Origin: Trichoplax sp. H2
Taxonomy: Eukaryota; Placozoa; Uniplacotomia; Trichoplacea
DNA length: 64,000 bases
NCBI GenBank assembly: GCA_003344405.1
Contig: NOWV01000052.1
Span: 310,001 to 374,000, forward strand
Reading direction: 5' to 3'
Translations under genes and position numbers: made by a program
Notes under the pieces: generated by a model
Databases searched by the model: none
What the model was told of the DNA's origin: nothing
What the model saw: the letters and a program-made list of their open reading frames with translations, nothing else
In this document: piece after piece, positions 13,753 to 26,600 of the stretch
How the letters are laid out: every line of letters starts with the position of its first letter
Position numbering within the stretch: the first letter of the stretch is position 1

Positions 13753-14139
13753 TGCACTCCTACTTTCATTCAATTCTTTATTACATAAAACAAAGCAAGT
13801 CACGTTTCGTTTTGAGCATGCCTACCAGATGCCAAGGATCCATTGCCTTGTTGGAAAGGGAGTAGTATCACTACTGAATCAAGTCGTTATTCTCCATAGT
13901 GGAGTATGGTAGAACAGGGAGAAAAGGGCAAAAGTTCAGGCATGCGATCCTTGGGTATTGGACCGTTATGGTATCGAACTGCGACCCAACCGGACCGAAC
14001 TGGTCCACCAAAATATCGACGAGCGCCGGCGCGGACAAGTTCAGCATTTGCAAGGCATCAAAGCAGCCTACTCGCATTTGCTAGTGGTGTGTCTGCTATA
14101 AATGAATGAATTAATAAATTAATTAATTAATTAGCCAAC
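13753..14139. promoter_or_regulatory. Shared spacer between tRNA-Val and RBM45 (RBM45 5' flank)
   Basis: This 387-bp stretch runs from the tRNA 5' end to the RBM45 start codon. It contains a locally GC-richer block at about 13960-14040 (CGACGAGCGCCGGCGCGG), rare in this AT-rich window, followed by an ATTAATTAATTAATTAATT run just before the start. It probably carries the RBM45 promoter and 5' UTR; the exact start site is not visible. Short open frames here are by-products of the higher GC. Confidence 0.45.
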
Positions 14140-17100
14140 ATGTCCTATGATCAGCATAGTTTATCATCATCGAGCAATCGGATCGATTGCGATTATCCAC
14201 CTTATTCTCGTTTGTTTATCTTGTGTGATAAATCATTAATTGAAGACGACCTGAGAAATGCTTTCTCGCCATTTGGGTGTATACAAGATGTCTGGGTGGT
14301 TCGTGATCATGCCAATAACAACCAAAGTAAAGGAATGGCGTATCTTAAATTTAGCAAGGCATCATCGGCTGCTCAAGCGATCGAAGCAATGGATGGTCAA
14401 ATTTTAGGCGATCATCAGAAATCACTTAAGGTAAGGTAGCCAAATACTTGCAAAATGAATTGTTAATTGATTGCCATACGATGAACAATGATGGATTGCT
14501 GGATGCGCCAAGTCCATGTTATCATTTTCATCCGGTGGAAGGGATTGAAGACGGATTGCCATCATCTTGCTGTATTGTAGTTTACCAGTCGATGGAATAG
14601 CCCATGTTGAACGACGACAACAAGCTTAATGTTAGACACTGTCCAATTGCCTTGTTCGTAATCTCTCTCTTTAAATCCAAGATATCCAATGGACCCTTAC
14701 TACCGAGGTAGAATAATATTGGGGTCTTGACGTGCGCTTTGTCGTCATCATGGCTACTACTGTCATGTTGATCATGGCACTTTTCCTCATCGTTTCATCA
14801 TGCGAGAGTAAATCCAACTAATCCAATGGCTATCTGAGTTGAAATTCTACATGGAGTTGAGTTGATTGCTGGTTTATGTCCCCTTGAGAGCGAGTTGATC
14901 GTATTGGTGATGTCCCTATACTTTTATTTGTTTGCTTTTGTTCCATCGGATTTCAATAACTTGTTTATTTCCATTGGTCGACAGATGCTTTTTTGATACT
15001 ATACTTTCCTCCATGGAACATGTCTATCACTAGATTATGCCTACAAGTCATGCAACACCGATGAAAACCATCGGTGGCAATGACTATGGACAGGAGCGCA
15101 CGAAATGCCGCTGATCCACTCCCCCAAAAACACATCTATTTGTCCATCTTTTACAACTGGATGCGATTCTTCAATGCCATCGATTTGCTGTCGATACCCG
15201 ATCATGATCGTCGAGTACTCGCATGGCATCCAAAGTCTGCAGACAACAACACTCGAACAGAGGCAGCAATTGCTCACTGACTGAAATAAAAAGACATTGA
15301 ATCAATTTTTGATCTCGCTGTTTTACAACACTACTGTAAAGTCAACTCATTATCAACCGCAATGCATTCATTATTAATAGCCAAAGAATAGTCTCGCTTT
15401 TCAAAAGTGTTGATTTTATCCATGTTGTATTATCGCTAGGCAAATTTTGCACCGTCTAATAAAAGGTGGCCTGTTAGGCCGATAGCTTGGGTAATATTTG
15501 ATGATAGTAAACATGTTTCCATATGTTAATTGACGGCTTGGGCGATGTCCTCATTGTATCTTGCTTCTTGGTCGACGACAATAATGTTAACAACTTGCAA
15601 ACGATCCATTTTGCCATCGAGTACTGTCAATGGTTAAGGGGAGCGCTTAAACCAGTTGCAGAGGCAATTTTTTTTCCCATGGATTAATAAATCATCTTGG
15701 AAGGTATTGATTTTTATTGATGTCAACATGATTTGAAGGGAAATTCGATTATTGTATGCTAGACAATAGTCATTCTATTAACCAACATGGCATTCTTCTT
15801 TCTTCCTCCATGCCCAACATGGCCGGTTAGAATACCCAAAGCTGATGGTATATTTTTATCCTCTTACTTTATACGTAGACTGCCAAATTGACTGTAGACA
15901 TGTATTACAGTTCAAGTAGTCAGTTTTCCTTGTTGATGAAAAAGAAAATACATCTATCTACTTTTGCTTGCCCCTATTGATCAATATTTCCAATGGCAAA
16001 GGCGATCGTGATCATTTTAATTAATTTCATTCTATTGACTCAATGGGTTAGATTATTTTATTCAGTGACTGTTTTTGTTTTTATTTAAAATCAAACAATC
16101 ATTCGCCATTGCAAGGACAGTATTGATAAATCCAAGCCAAGAGTGGGACATGGACGCCAGCAAAGCTGTAACTTAAGCGACTTCCTTGTACGTCGATCAG
16201 ACTTTCAATGTCTACAATCATTCTTTTTGTAACGATTCTACTGTACGATGACTCTATTGCAAGCTAGTTACAGAAATAGCGAGAAACAAATCGAGTTGTA
16301 TTTGTCCTCCATGTTATTGTTTTTCTTCTTGATGTGATGTTTTTATCACCTATCAATAATGGTTATGATGATGATGATGATCAAGAATAATACAGTAAGA
16401 AGACACTGCTGGCAAGTGATTTTTGCTTTTGCTTTGATTCATTCTTTTCAAATGGTTCTACTGTACTCGATTATCCTACTAGCGTACCAAATATTTCATG
16501 GCATGAAAATTATTCCTATTCTACTACAATAGGCTGTAGTGTAGGAGATATTGAATGAGGATAATTAGAATTAGAATTAATACCATCAGACAAAGTTCAT
16601 GTTGCTAATTGTATTGATTGATTTAATTAATTCATTGTCATCTAATCGACAACTATTCCTCACGCGACGCTATACAATCCAGTAGACAAGCAAGCGCATC
16701 TTGTGCTCAAATCAAAGTGGATCATCTTTTAATAATTCAATTATCCACATCCATAACATCACCAACTACAAAGGGAAAAGGAATATTCAAATCCTAGTAT
16801 AAAATACTTCTAATAGTGTTGACGAATATTTGTACAGCGTGAAAAATTGCAAGACAACAAATACCTTCCTTATACTGTACAGTCGTACAAACTATATCTT
16901 CCAATCCATTCAATATATAGAGGATTATTCCCCCAACATACTGTGTAGTAATAGCGTAAAAGCAATATGCCAGTGCAATCGTTTAAAGCACAAACCAACT
17001 TGATTCTTCTTCATCAACATGCGGCATCACTTTACTACTAGTCGTGTTGGCCATCCACTTTTACATATATAGACTTATGGGTATGATGACTTGAAGACTT

Positions 17101-19886
17101 TTCTTCTTCAAACCACTGGGTACATAAGCGAGAGGAAAAAAATGAATTACAATACAAATCAACTTGATCAGTCTTTGTTGACATGGCGTACTATGGCATC
17201 GCCTTCCTGTCTACTTTTGGCATCCATTTTTAATACACAAATGACTACTTGGAGAATTTTTCTCCCAATTTCTAGGTAGATCGCCAAGGTCCGTCAATCA
17301 CAGTAATATGCAGGAGTGTTTTAAGCTTCGATAGGTATTAGCTTAGTAGCGACAGCCATGATTAAACAAGTTACATTATTGTCCACACTGTACCCTAGGG
17401 CTAAAAATATCCAGAGTAAACAGTATTGACTCCGGAATCGATTTTTCTCAAATCTGGGGACTCTACTACAGCACGTAAACTGCTCGAGTAGAACTTCTCT
17501 ATACCACATGATGGAATGGAATTGGTTTTAAGTTTGATGTTTTGTCAATACTATCTGTGTTTTCGGAATAGCCCTTGATATTATGGCGACTGGTTTTTGC
17601 ATAAGCTGTTGCCAATCCAGCTTGTAGCCGATTGAGTCTTTAGTCAAAAAGAGACTGGATGGCATGGCTACCACACGATTTCCATGTAGAAAATTGGATT
17701 GATCTATAGAATCACATTGGCAATTTGGATCCAAAGTGGTACTACAACCGATAAATTACTGATGTAGAATCCCGTCTCAATGACGGACTGTATTACGTAT
17801 TAACAACTATGAACAACCATATCTTTTTCCCATGACTACTGATATTAAATATGAATTATGAGTTGTACAAAGTACAATAAATGTTTATCGACTAGAATTT
17901 ACACTACGGCATTCACTAGTCTTACTAACAGGACTGCCTCCATTCGGTTTGCAATTTTCACCCATCATTGGTCATGAAAATGCTTCAAAAGTTTTTTCCT
18001 TGGTGCATTACTCATGCGATTCCTTAAAAGTTGCGTTTTGTTGACCTACACGTTTACCTGTGATCTTTTCCATTCACACTAATATTAAACATGAATTGGG
18101 AGTTGTACAAAATACAGCATATGGACGAGTAGAAGTTACTGTAGTACATACATGTACCTTTTATTTTGCACTACTACTTCCATCCTTTGAAACTCCCAAT
18201 TTTTCTCCTATCTCTAGTCATAAAAATGTATAATAGTTACGTTTACTCTACCGACATGCTTACCTGAGATTCTTTCCCATTAATGTTATTAATATGGATT
18301 GAAAGTTGTACGAAAACACAGTTAATAGACGAGTAAAATTTACTATGCGACATATTATAAATATAACGACCTCTACATGAGCACATTGAAGCTCATCCTT
18401 TTTCTCCTATCATTAGTCATGAAAATGCGTTCAAATTCCGTTTACTTCCAATAAGTACATGCTTACCGGAGATCTTTTCCCATTTACTAGGACTAGGAAT
18501 GCTGTTAGTAGCTGAGTAGAATTGACGATTTCGACTTGTATGAATTACATTAGTAATATAACTATCTCCATACGTTTTTAGCTCACCATTTAACCTATTA
18601 TAGCATGAGCCATGCATAATGGTTTCGCTTCGTTCAACTATATGCCTAATTGTAATCTTCTCCTATTCTATAATTACAGCAATATGAAGTATAGATTGCG
18701 AGTTTTACCAAATGACAGTAAATAGATAATTTACTGTACGATAGACCAGTCTATTTCTAACATGACTAACTGTACCTAGCTTACAACCTTTCACGTATTA
18801 TCATTTGTTAATCAGGAAAAATGCATCAAAATTTCACTTCAAATATCTCCTAAGAGTATTTTCTCATCTATTCTTATGTTCACCTTGTAGTGTATGATTG
18901 CACAATCCAAGAATTCGACGCGAAGAAGTAACTGTATCGATGAATATGATCGAGCTCGATTATTTGTCGTCTGCCCTAGGGATTATACGGAAGAAGATTT
19001 GAAAGAGAAATTCGTTGAATTTGGCTCTATCGACTACTGCCAAATTGTCAAAGATCATACAACGAAGAAAAGTAAAGGATTAGGCTATGTCAAATTTAAT
19101 AAAGCTTCGGCAGCTGCTATTGCCCTCGAGAATTGTGACGCAAGTTTTAGAGCAGTATTAGCTGAGCCTAAATCCACTAAATTACCTCAATCTTACGGTG
19201 CTAATAGTGAAACAACAAACTCCAGCAATTTGGCCAATCTCTCCATTATAGACTACCTGCCATCTATACTTCGAAATGCCTACCTTGATAATGAAAGCAA
19301 GCCTGTGGAAGCATCAGCTATAGCGCAAAAGACGATTGAAAACCTGATGCTGGATAGCGTAAAAGCCAATGGAAATCGAGGCAGTACCAAAAATGGCCTA
19401 CGACTATTTGTGATTGTATCAACCAAGGTTACTCAGGAACAATTGCATCGTTTATTTGATATTATACCTGGCATGTTATCATGTAAAATTAAATTGAATC
19501 GTCAAACTGGAGGGTCGAAAGGATTTGGATACGTAACTTATTGCTCACTAGCTATGGCTGCTTATGCAAGAGAAAAATTAAACGGTATCGAGTATCCTAT
19601 AGGTAATAAACTTATCGTCAAATATGCAGAAGATCCACCAACATTTTGCAAGAAATCTGATGGTAATGCTAGGTCTGTGGAAAAATCCAACATCAATGAT
19701 AGTCAATCTATTGCTGAATCTACCTCTCTACACAGTGTGAACAGCAAAGAAAAACAATATTGTGTAAAACATCGTCATGATGATGACGACGATGAGGATG
19801 ATAATGATGATGATGAAGTCATGAATGACCAGCTCAATGGAAAAAACACTTACAGGAAGCGACTAAAAATAACTCCAGAAAGCTGA
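14140..19886 (+). CDS. RBM45: RBM45-like RNA-binding protein with three RRM domains (2 exons)
   Basis: Exon 1 is 14140-14430 and exon 2 is 18891-19886, joined in phase 0 (AAG|GTAAGG to CCTTGTAG|TGT), giving 428 residues. RRM1 spans about residues 23-97 with RLFILCDKSL, FGCIQDVWVVRD and SKGMAYLKF. The join yields CMIAQSK, matching the FIAQS linker of vertebrate RBM45. RRM2 spans about 120-193 with RLFVVCPRDYTEEDLKEKF, SKGLGYVKF and the family-specific ENCDASFRAVLAEPK. RRM3 spans about 267-345 with FDIIPGM and SKGFGYVTY. RBM45 proteins bind GC-rich RNA and act in the nucleus in development and RNA processing. Vertebrate RBM45 has a fourth RRM and a C-terminal NLS. Here RRM3 is followed by a run of Asp residues and a short basic end (YRKRLKI), then a stop, so the fourth RRM is absent or lies on an unseen exon. 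AATAAA at 20064-20069 is a plausible poly(A) signal. Confidence 0.93.
17820..18880. repeat. Degenerate ~200-bp tandem repeat at the 3' end of RBM45 intron 1
   Basis: About five diverged copies recur roughly every 200 bp. Markers are a GAGTTGTACAAA-like phrase at about 17860, 18100 and 18300 (more diverged near 18500 and 18690), a following GACGAGTAGAAGTTACTGTA-like phrase, and a CTCCTATCATTAGTCATGAAAATG-like region. The array ends just before the exon 2 acceptor. The rest of the 4.5-kb intron (14431-17819) contains no gene I can support; a GAT-rich microsatellite lies near 16365-16380. Confidence 0.7.
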
Positions 19887-22800
19887 CTTATTTAATTCAT
19901 TTTATCGAAAAATTGACTAACAACCAATGCAGTTTAAATAACCTGGGGCGAATAGACGTAGTTATTCTAAAGATTGAAATCAAAACTTATACACTATCTC
20001 GGCAGTATTATGTGTGATATAGATTTATAATGAGTATTGAGTAATGATGGAAATAATGTTCTTAATAAAGCAATGTACGTACTTCATGGATAGCATTGAG
20101 TACGGATAGCGTTGTGCAACATATCAATTACAAACTTTGGATTAATTATTGCCGGAGATTGCTTTATCATAATATGCTATGGTTTCCAATATTGATTTCC
20201 TAGTTTCATAATATAGAGAATTTTTATTTTTATGCTATTATTCGCGTTTTGATTAAGCATCCTACAATACGAATCTATACATATCTTGATATGATGATAA
20301 AGTTAACTTGCTGATGATTTTTAGGAGATGGTAGTGCTATTGATCCTTGATATCATTATCATTTTATGTCATATATAGGGATATGTTATAGTTACGTTCA
20401 TTTACTGTATATTACAGTCATTTATTGTAATAGTTTGGAAATCCTTTTTCTCTGTCATTATGATTCTATTTTATGGTCTTTGTTATACTGTACGTAGTCA
20501 GATCTGAAGTATACGTATAATCCTATATCAGGTTATTACAGTCTGTTACAAATTTCGAACACTGGTATCCTTGGAATTAGCCATGAAATTAGTACCGGTA
20601 CCTTTAATTAATTGCCAAGATTGTCCTTAAATTGGTCACTGTACTCGTTTAATACATGAGTTGCGGCTAGTAAAAGTAGCTTCGCTCAATTTGTACTACA
20701 GTATCAGTTATCTATTCCACGAAGAACGGCTATTGCTTTGACCTTCTGTGTCATGGGTGTGATCCTAAACTGATCAAATTTTGCGTATGCTTTAAGCGCT
20801 AATTTGATATAATAGAATAATTTAGTTGTTAGCTTGGAAGCGTTTTAAACGCAATGATAGACGTTTGTCCACATGATCTTATCTAGTATTTGAAAATTTT
20901 CGAAATTGAACTAGAATTATATGTCCATATTTCCAATACGCGTAGTTGTGTGTATCTTATTAATATTATTCAGCTACAGAATTCTTGAACTTGGTCGAAG
21001 TTTATCCAAAATTGAGAAATAAAGTATCCATTATCCAACATTTTCTTACTAGCTCTACTGTCTTTTAAATGTATTACCTAGTTATTGTCGAAAATCAAGT
21101 TGAATTAGCCCAGCTACAGTAATAGCGAACTACTTGTAGTATTTACTGATGCCAGTCATGCACAAGTATCTTTTTAAATTGATGGCCAGTATGCAGGTAA
21201 GAATTGTACTATATATAACAGGATTCAACTGCAACATCATTCTTAAATTTGAATGGACTTATTTGAAGAAATTCTGAAATTATCCATCCCATGGTGAGAT
21301 AAATTAATAGCTAGTGACTGCTTTATTGCCGCTATATAATACTGTTGTATACAGTCATTGGATTCGAAATGGATATTTTATATGATGATTTCATCGTGAT
21401 TGTTTTGACGCAACATAGTTTTTACAGCCAAGCAGAAATAGCTCTAGCATATAGCTTTAACGCTACCTATACCGATTTAATTACATGAACTTCGTCTGTA
21501 TAAATGTTTCTGAGAAACCAAAGACACCTGCATGTATATTCAATCATATGTGCATAGCATGATCAGCTGCATTAGCTCTTAAATTATTGATCTAATTTCT
21601 TAAATGATAGTCTTACCAATTTATGCAATATATCAATGATCCATGCACCTTATATGTATACTTGTAAGTTAAGTCTTGGTGGGCCATTCTAGACAAGTTG
21701 ATTAAAAGCTTTTAGTTTACTAAATTAGTCATAAAACGACATTTATCTAATTTATTGACGAAACCCATGCTAGATTAGGCAACAAATCAATCATCATATA
21801 TATCTAAACTGTTTCTAAGCTAATCAGCATATTCTTAGTTTATGAATATTTCTCTAATACGACAAAATTAAATGCACTCAAGACCAGAAACTAGTTATTC
21901 TCTACTATCTTCATCATTAGCATGTTTTTCAATTAATCTACTTAATTAATGCACATGTATGACTGACTGATCAGTGATGGATGGATGTGGACTATTCTGT
22001 TAGTGAATAAATTTGCTCTTGGTTTATAGCGCCTCTAGAAACTAAATTATCCGATATCTTAATTAATCATGCTATCTAATATACGTATATAGCTAGCCGA
22101 TCAAAGATTGATGGATATGAACTATTTTGTAAGTGAATGAATTTGTTCTTGGTCTATAGCACTTCTATTTCCACGTTATAATCCAATATCTCAACTATGC
22201 TATTTAATATACGTGTCGAGCCAGCCGATCAAGAATTGATGGATATGAATTATTTCGTAAATGCGTGAATCTTCTCTTAGTTTACAGTGCCTCTAAAAAT
22301 TAAATTATTATCCAATATCTTAATTATGCTATTTAATATAGGTGTGTATCGCTGTTCCATGATCTATCTATTTGAACTATTTTGTAAGTAAACGAATCTG
22401 CTCTTGGTTTATAGCGCCTATACAAATTAAATTATTATCCAATATTTTAATTATGCCATTTAATAGACGGGTATAGCCGATCAAAGATCCATTTATGTAA
22501 ACTATATTATAAGTGAATAAATCTACTCTCAACATAAGTTACTATCCAATATTTTAATTATGCCATTTATTAGACGTGTTTAGCCGATCAAAGATCCATT
22601 TAAGTAAACTATATTGTAAGTGAATAAATCTACTCTCAACCTAAGTTACTATCTAATATTATAATTAACCTATTAAATATAAGTGTACAACCGATCAATG
22701 ATCCATCGATGTGAACAATTTTGTTAAAGAATCAATCTACACTTGGTTTATGGTGCCACTACAAAGTGAGTTAGTCATGTTACCCAACAGCCTAATGCTT

Positions 22801-23644
22801 ACTTTACAAGCAAACTACTGTAGTTTATACAAGCATTTCTTTCATCTATGGAAAACATTAATAACTTTATCCATTAACTTTTGACTGATAACATCTTTAG
22901 AAAGTAATTCAACAATCTATTTTCTACGGTTATGTCTATCTAAAGTAGCTGTGAATACATCAAAAGCAATTTAGCTTCTGCCTATCCATACGTATAGCTT
23001 GAATGCGATTTTTTGGATGATATTTGATGATGTTTGTATAATTACTTTTGCTCCATGTTAGCGATGGCTGTTATTTGATTTTATCCATTATTGAACTCCT
23101 TTCGATCACTTGTGTTGAACTACAACAGGAATAACCAATTCCAGTTGAAACGGCAACATTTTCCATTGGTTCTTTGCCGATTGGCTATTTACACTGTCCA
23201 GTCGATGTTGATGTTTTAATTAACTAGTCGAGTTGTGGGTAAGCATTTAAAGCAAGTTTACTATTGCTTTTCTTGGATAATAAAGATTGGACAAAAGGGA
23301 GAGCTTATGAATTATGGATCAAGTTATTATTCCATATTTGAGTCAATTAATAGAATGGGTTGGCCTTCAAATAACTTTATTGTCTTAAGTTGCATTGCAA
23401 GGCTCCAACTGGTCTATAAACTGCTTTTTCCATAGGTTAATTTATTACGGATAACGGCATGGACAATGCGAAAATAGAATACCATTAGGTTAGACTAGGA
23501 AGAGGCATTTTTCTCCCTCCCCCTCTTGGGTTGTCTTTTGAATAGGATCGTGAATTATTTCATTTAGGGGACTTAGGGTTCCTTTTTCCTTCATTTTTTC
23601 GATTCCCTTGCCAACCAATTTTACTGTCCACGATTACTGACAAT
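19887..23644. other. Intergenic region between RBM45 and DNAJC1
   Basis: No coding sequence is supported here. I looked on the plus strand for a fourth RRM exon of RBM45 and did not see one. The proximal part holds the RBM45 3' UTR. The region from about 21950 to 22770 is a tandem-repeat array listed separately. The last few hundred bases are the DNAJC1 5' flank. Confidence 0.5.
21950..22770. repeat. Degenerate ~110-130-bp tandem array, about 7 copies
   Basis: Units carry the ordered phrases GCCGATCAAAGAT, GAACTATTTTGTAAGTGAAT, CTCTTGGTTTATAGCGCC, ATTATCCAATATTTTAATTATGC and ATTTAATATACGTGT. Divergence increases along the array and some copies have internal deletions. It is intergenic, upstream of DNAJC1. 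Confidence 0.75.
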
Positions 23645-26600
23645 ATGGCCAATATTAGATTGGGTTGTCATCTTATGATATTAGCTCTTTGCCTGCAATG
23701 GACGATCGTTGACGGTGGCAAAGGATGGAGAGGATGGAGAAGTAAAGATATTGAACTGTTTGATTTAGTAGAAAGACTCAGTCAAGATTTTTATACCATG
23801 TTATCCGTTGAGAAGGTAATTAGGAACGTGACTGAATGAATATTATACGATAGCTCCTGTCTTGCTATTGCTATCCGCTTGGTAGAACTATAAATTCTTC
23901 ATCTTGAGCTTTAACGATCTCATTACTATACAGCAGTTTTTATTTTTCTCTTAGTCCTTTTCTTAACCATGTCCACCAACACATTATAACTATATGATTT
24001 TAAGTCAAAATGGCCGTTTAGCATAGACTTGAGCCTAATTTATTTTGTGCTTATTTCAATCGATTCATTGGATATTTTATCCTTCTTGTATGTAGACTGC
24101 AAGCGTGAGTGAGATTAAACGTGCCTATAGGAAATTATCCATTCAATATCATCCAGATAGGAATAAAGATGAAAACGCCACACAAGTATTTCAGGATGTA
24201 AGTTATTCCTTTAAAATTATATCCAGTTCAAGCGGAAAATAGTTCTAAGGTCTTTATGGATACTTGGATGATATCAATGAGTAGGCCCCTTTTTTCTTAC
24301 TCTAATCGAGTCATTGAATCACTCTAGTTTAGACAAGCTAATACAGCGTTGCCTGATATTGAAATGTTTCCTTTTTTGTATTTTATTTCTAGCTCTCCCT
24401 GGTGGTAGAAATCTTAACGGATCGCGAGAAAAGGAAATCGTAAGTTTGATCTTGTCCTATACTATTAATTGATTGATGATAGTTGCTTTCTAAGCATACC
24501 ATGAATAACTAATTGAACGATTTTATCCCAATTTCATCGATTTCGTGGAATTATTTCTATCTTAATTCCACGGTTTCATTTCAGTTTCATGAATTGAAAT
24601 TGTGATTCGATTGAGTCCCATTATTTCTATAAGCTTGCCATCAATAATTACCCGAACTAAGCTTACTATGAATGACTAATCGAACGATTTTATCCCAATT
24701 TCATTGATTGAAATCTGCACTAGATTGCGTGGCATTATTTCTATCTTAATTCCACGATTTCATTCCAATTCTATGAATTGAAATTGTTGTCCGATTGAAT
24801 CCCATCATTCCCATCTTGTTCGTTGATTGAATTTTTATAAGCTTGCCATCAATGATTACTAGAACGATTTGATTCCTATTTTAGGCATTGAAATTTGTAT
24901 AGGATAGAGTCCCATGACTTCCATCTTGCTTGTTCATCACTTCTCATAAGCTTACTATCAATGATGAATGCAACAGTTTCATTTAGTTACATTATTCCCA
25001 TCTCGTTAATTACTTTTTATAAGTTAACCATCAATGACTACTTTAACGGTTTCATTACCATTTCATTTAGTTACATTATTTCCATCGACTTTGCTTGATC
25101 TTGTGGGCTTACTATGAAGGGCTAATAACACGGTTTGATTGAAACTTCTTTTAGTCGCTTTATTTCCATCTCGTTTGCTGATCACTTCTTATAAGCTTAT
25201 CATCAGTACTTCTCTAATGGTTCCACTTCAATTTTATTCAGTTCTATTATTTCTATCTTGTTTGCTGATCATTTCTTACAAGCTTACCATGAATGACTAC
25301 TTCAACGGTTCCACTCCAATTTCATTTAGTTACAGTATTTCCATCTCGTTTGCCGATTACTTTTTATAAGCTTATCATCAGTACTTCTCTAATGGTTCCA
25401 CTTCAATTTTATTCAGTTTTATTATTTCTATCTTGTTTGCTGATCATTTCTTACAAGCTTACCGTGAATGACTACTTCAACAGTTCCACTCCGATTTCAT
25501 TCAGATACAGTATTTCCATCTTGTCTGTTGATCACTTTTTACAAGCTTACCATGCATGACTACTTTAACGGTTCCACTCCAATTTTATTCAGGTACCTTA
25601 TTTCCATCTTGTTTGCTAACCACTCCTTATAAGCTAACTATCAAAGATTAATTCAATGAAGAGTTTGATTCTACATTTCCTTCAGTTCTACTATTTCCAT
25701 CTTGCTTATTTGATCACTTCTTACAAGCTTACCATCAAGGGATAATTCAACAGTTTGATCTGATTTCCTTTCGTCGCATTACTTCCATCTCGCTTACTTG
25801 ATCACTTCTTATAAGTTTACCATCAAGAAGTAATTCAACCAAATTTAATCGATTAAAATTGTCCTAAATTAAGTCCCATTATTTCCATCTTGCTTCATCA
25901 CTTCTATAAGCTTACCATCAATAATTAACTCAAGGGTTTTAGTCCAATCTTATGGATAACGTTATGGATCGTTATAATCTTATGGATCACGTTAACTTGA
26001 TCACTTTTTTATAAGCTTACCATCAAGGACTAATTCAACCAATATTCATCGATTGAAATTGTCATAAATTATTATTTCCATCTTGTTTCATCGCCTATAT
26101 ATTTAAGCTTACCGTCAATAATTAAGGGTTTTAGTCCAACCTTACGGATTAAAATTTCGGTATCATTGATTCCTATGATTTTCGTCTTATTGGCGTGATT
26201 GCGATTTCTGTAGAAGCTTACCATTACGGACTATTTCAACGATTTTATTCCCATTTCAGTGCTATTTAGTCGTATTATTTTCACCTTGTTTTCTTAATTG
26301 TGTTTTATATAAAGTCTAATTATTTACTCTACCGAGTCTACAAGTTCATGTGATTAATTCATCGACCCTCATTTTATTTGTTCACACGTAGTAGAAAAAA
26401 TAGTAGGCTAAATTGGCGTCCAATTTGTCAATAGCGATTGAAATTAACTCCATCTCATTGACATTCAATGCAATGGAGCAGCTTTTAGTCCTATTTAAGG
26501 CAGTGTGCAAGGAGTTCTTCTCTACTTTTTATAAAGCTTTCATCCATCATGGATATTAGAATTGAAAAATGAACACCATAAACTTCTTTGCCGTTGTCCT

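Noticed and set aside
13899-14109. Two overlapping plus-strand frames and an opposing frame just upstream of RBM45
   Set aside because: They arise from a local GC-rich block that is probably the RBM45 promoter or 5' UTR.
21950-22770. Regular repeats considered as a CRISPR-like array
   Set aside because: Units are ~110-130 bp, degenerate along their whole length, without short identical repeats separated by unique spacers, and the DNA is eukaryotic.
24895-25559. Three overlapping plus-strand open frames of 67-88 codons
   Set aside because: They are by-products of the ~110-bp tandem array in DNAJC1 intron 3.
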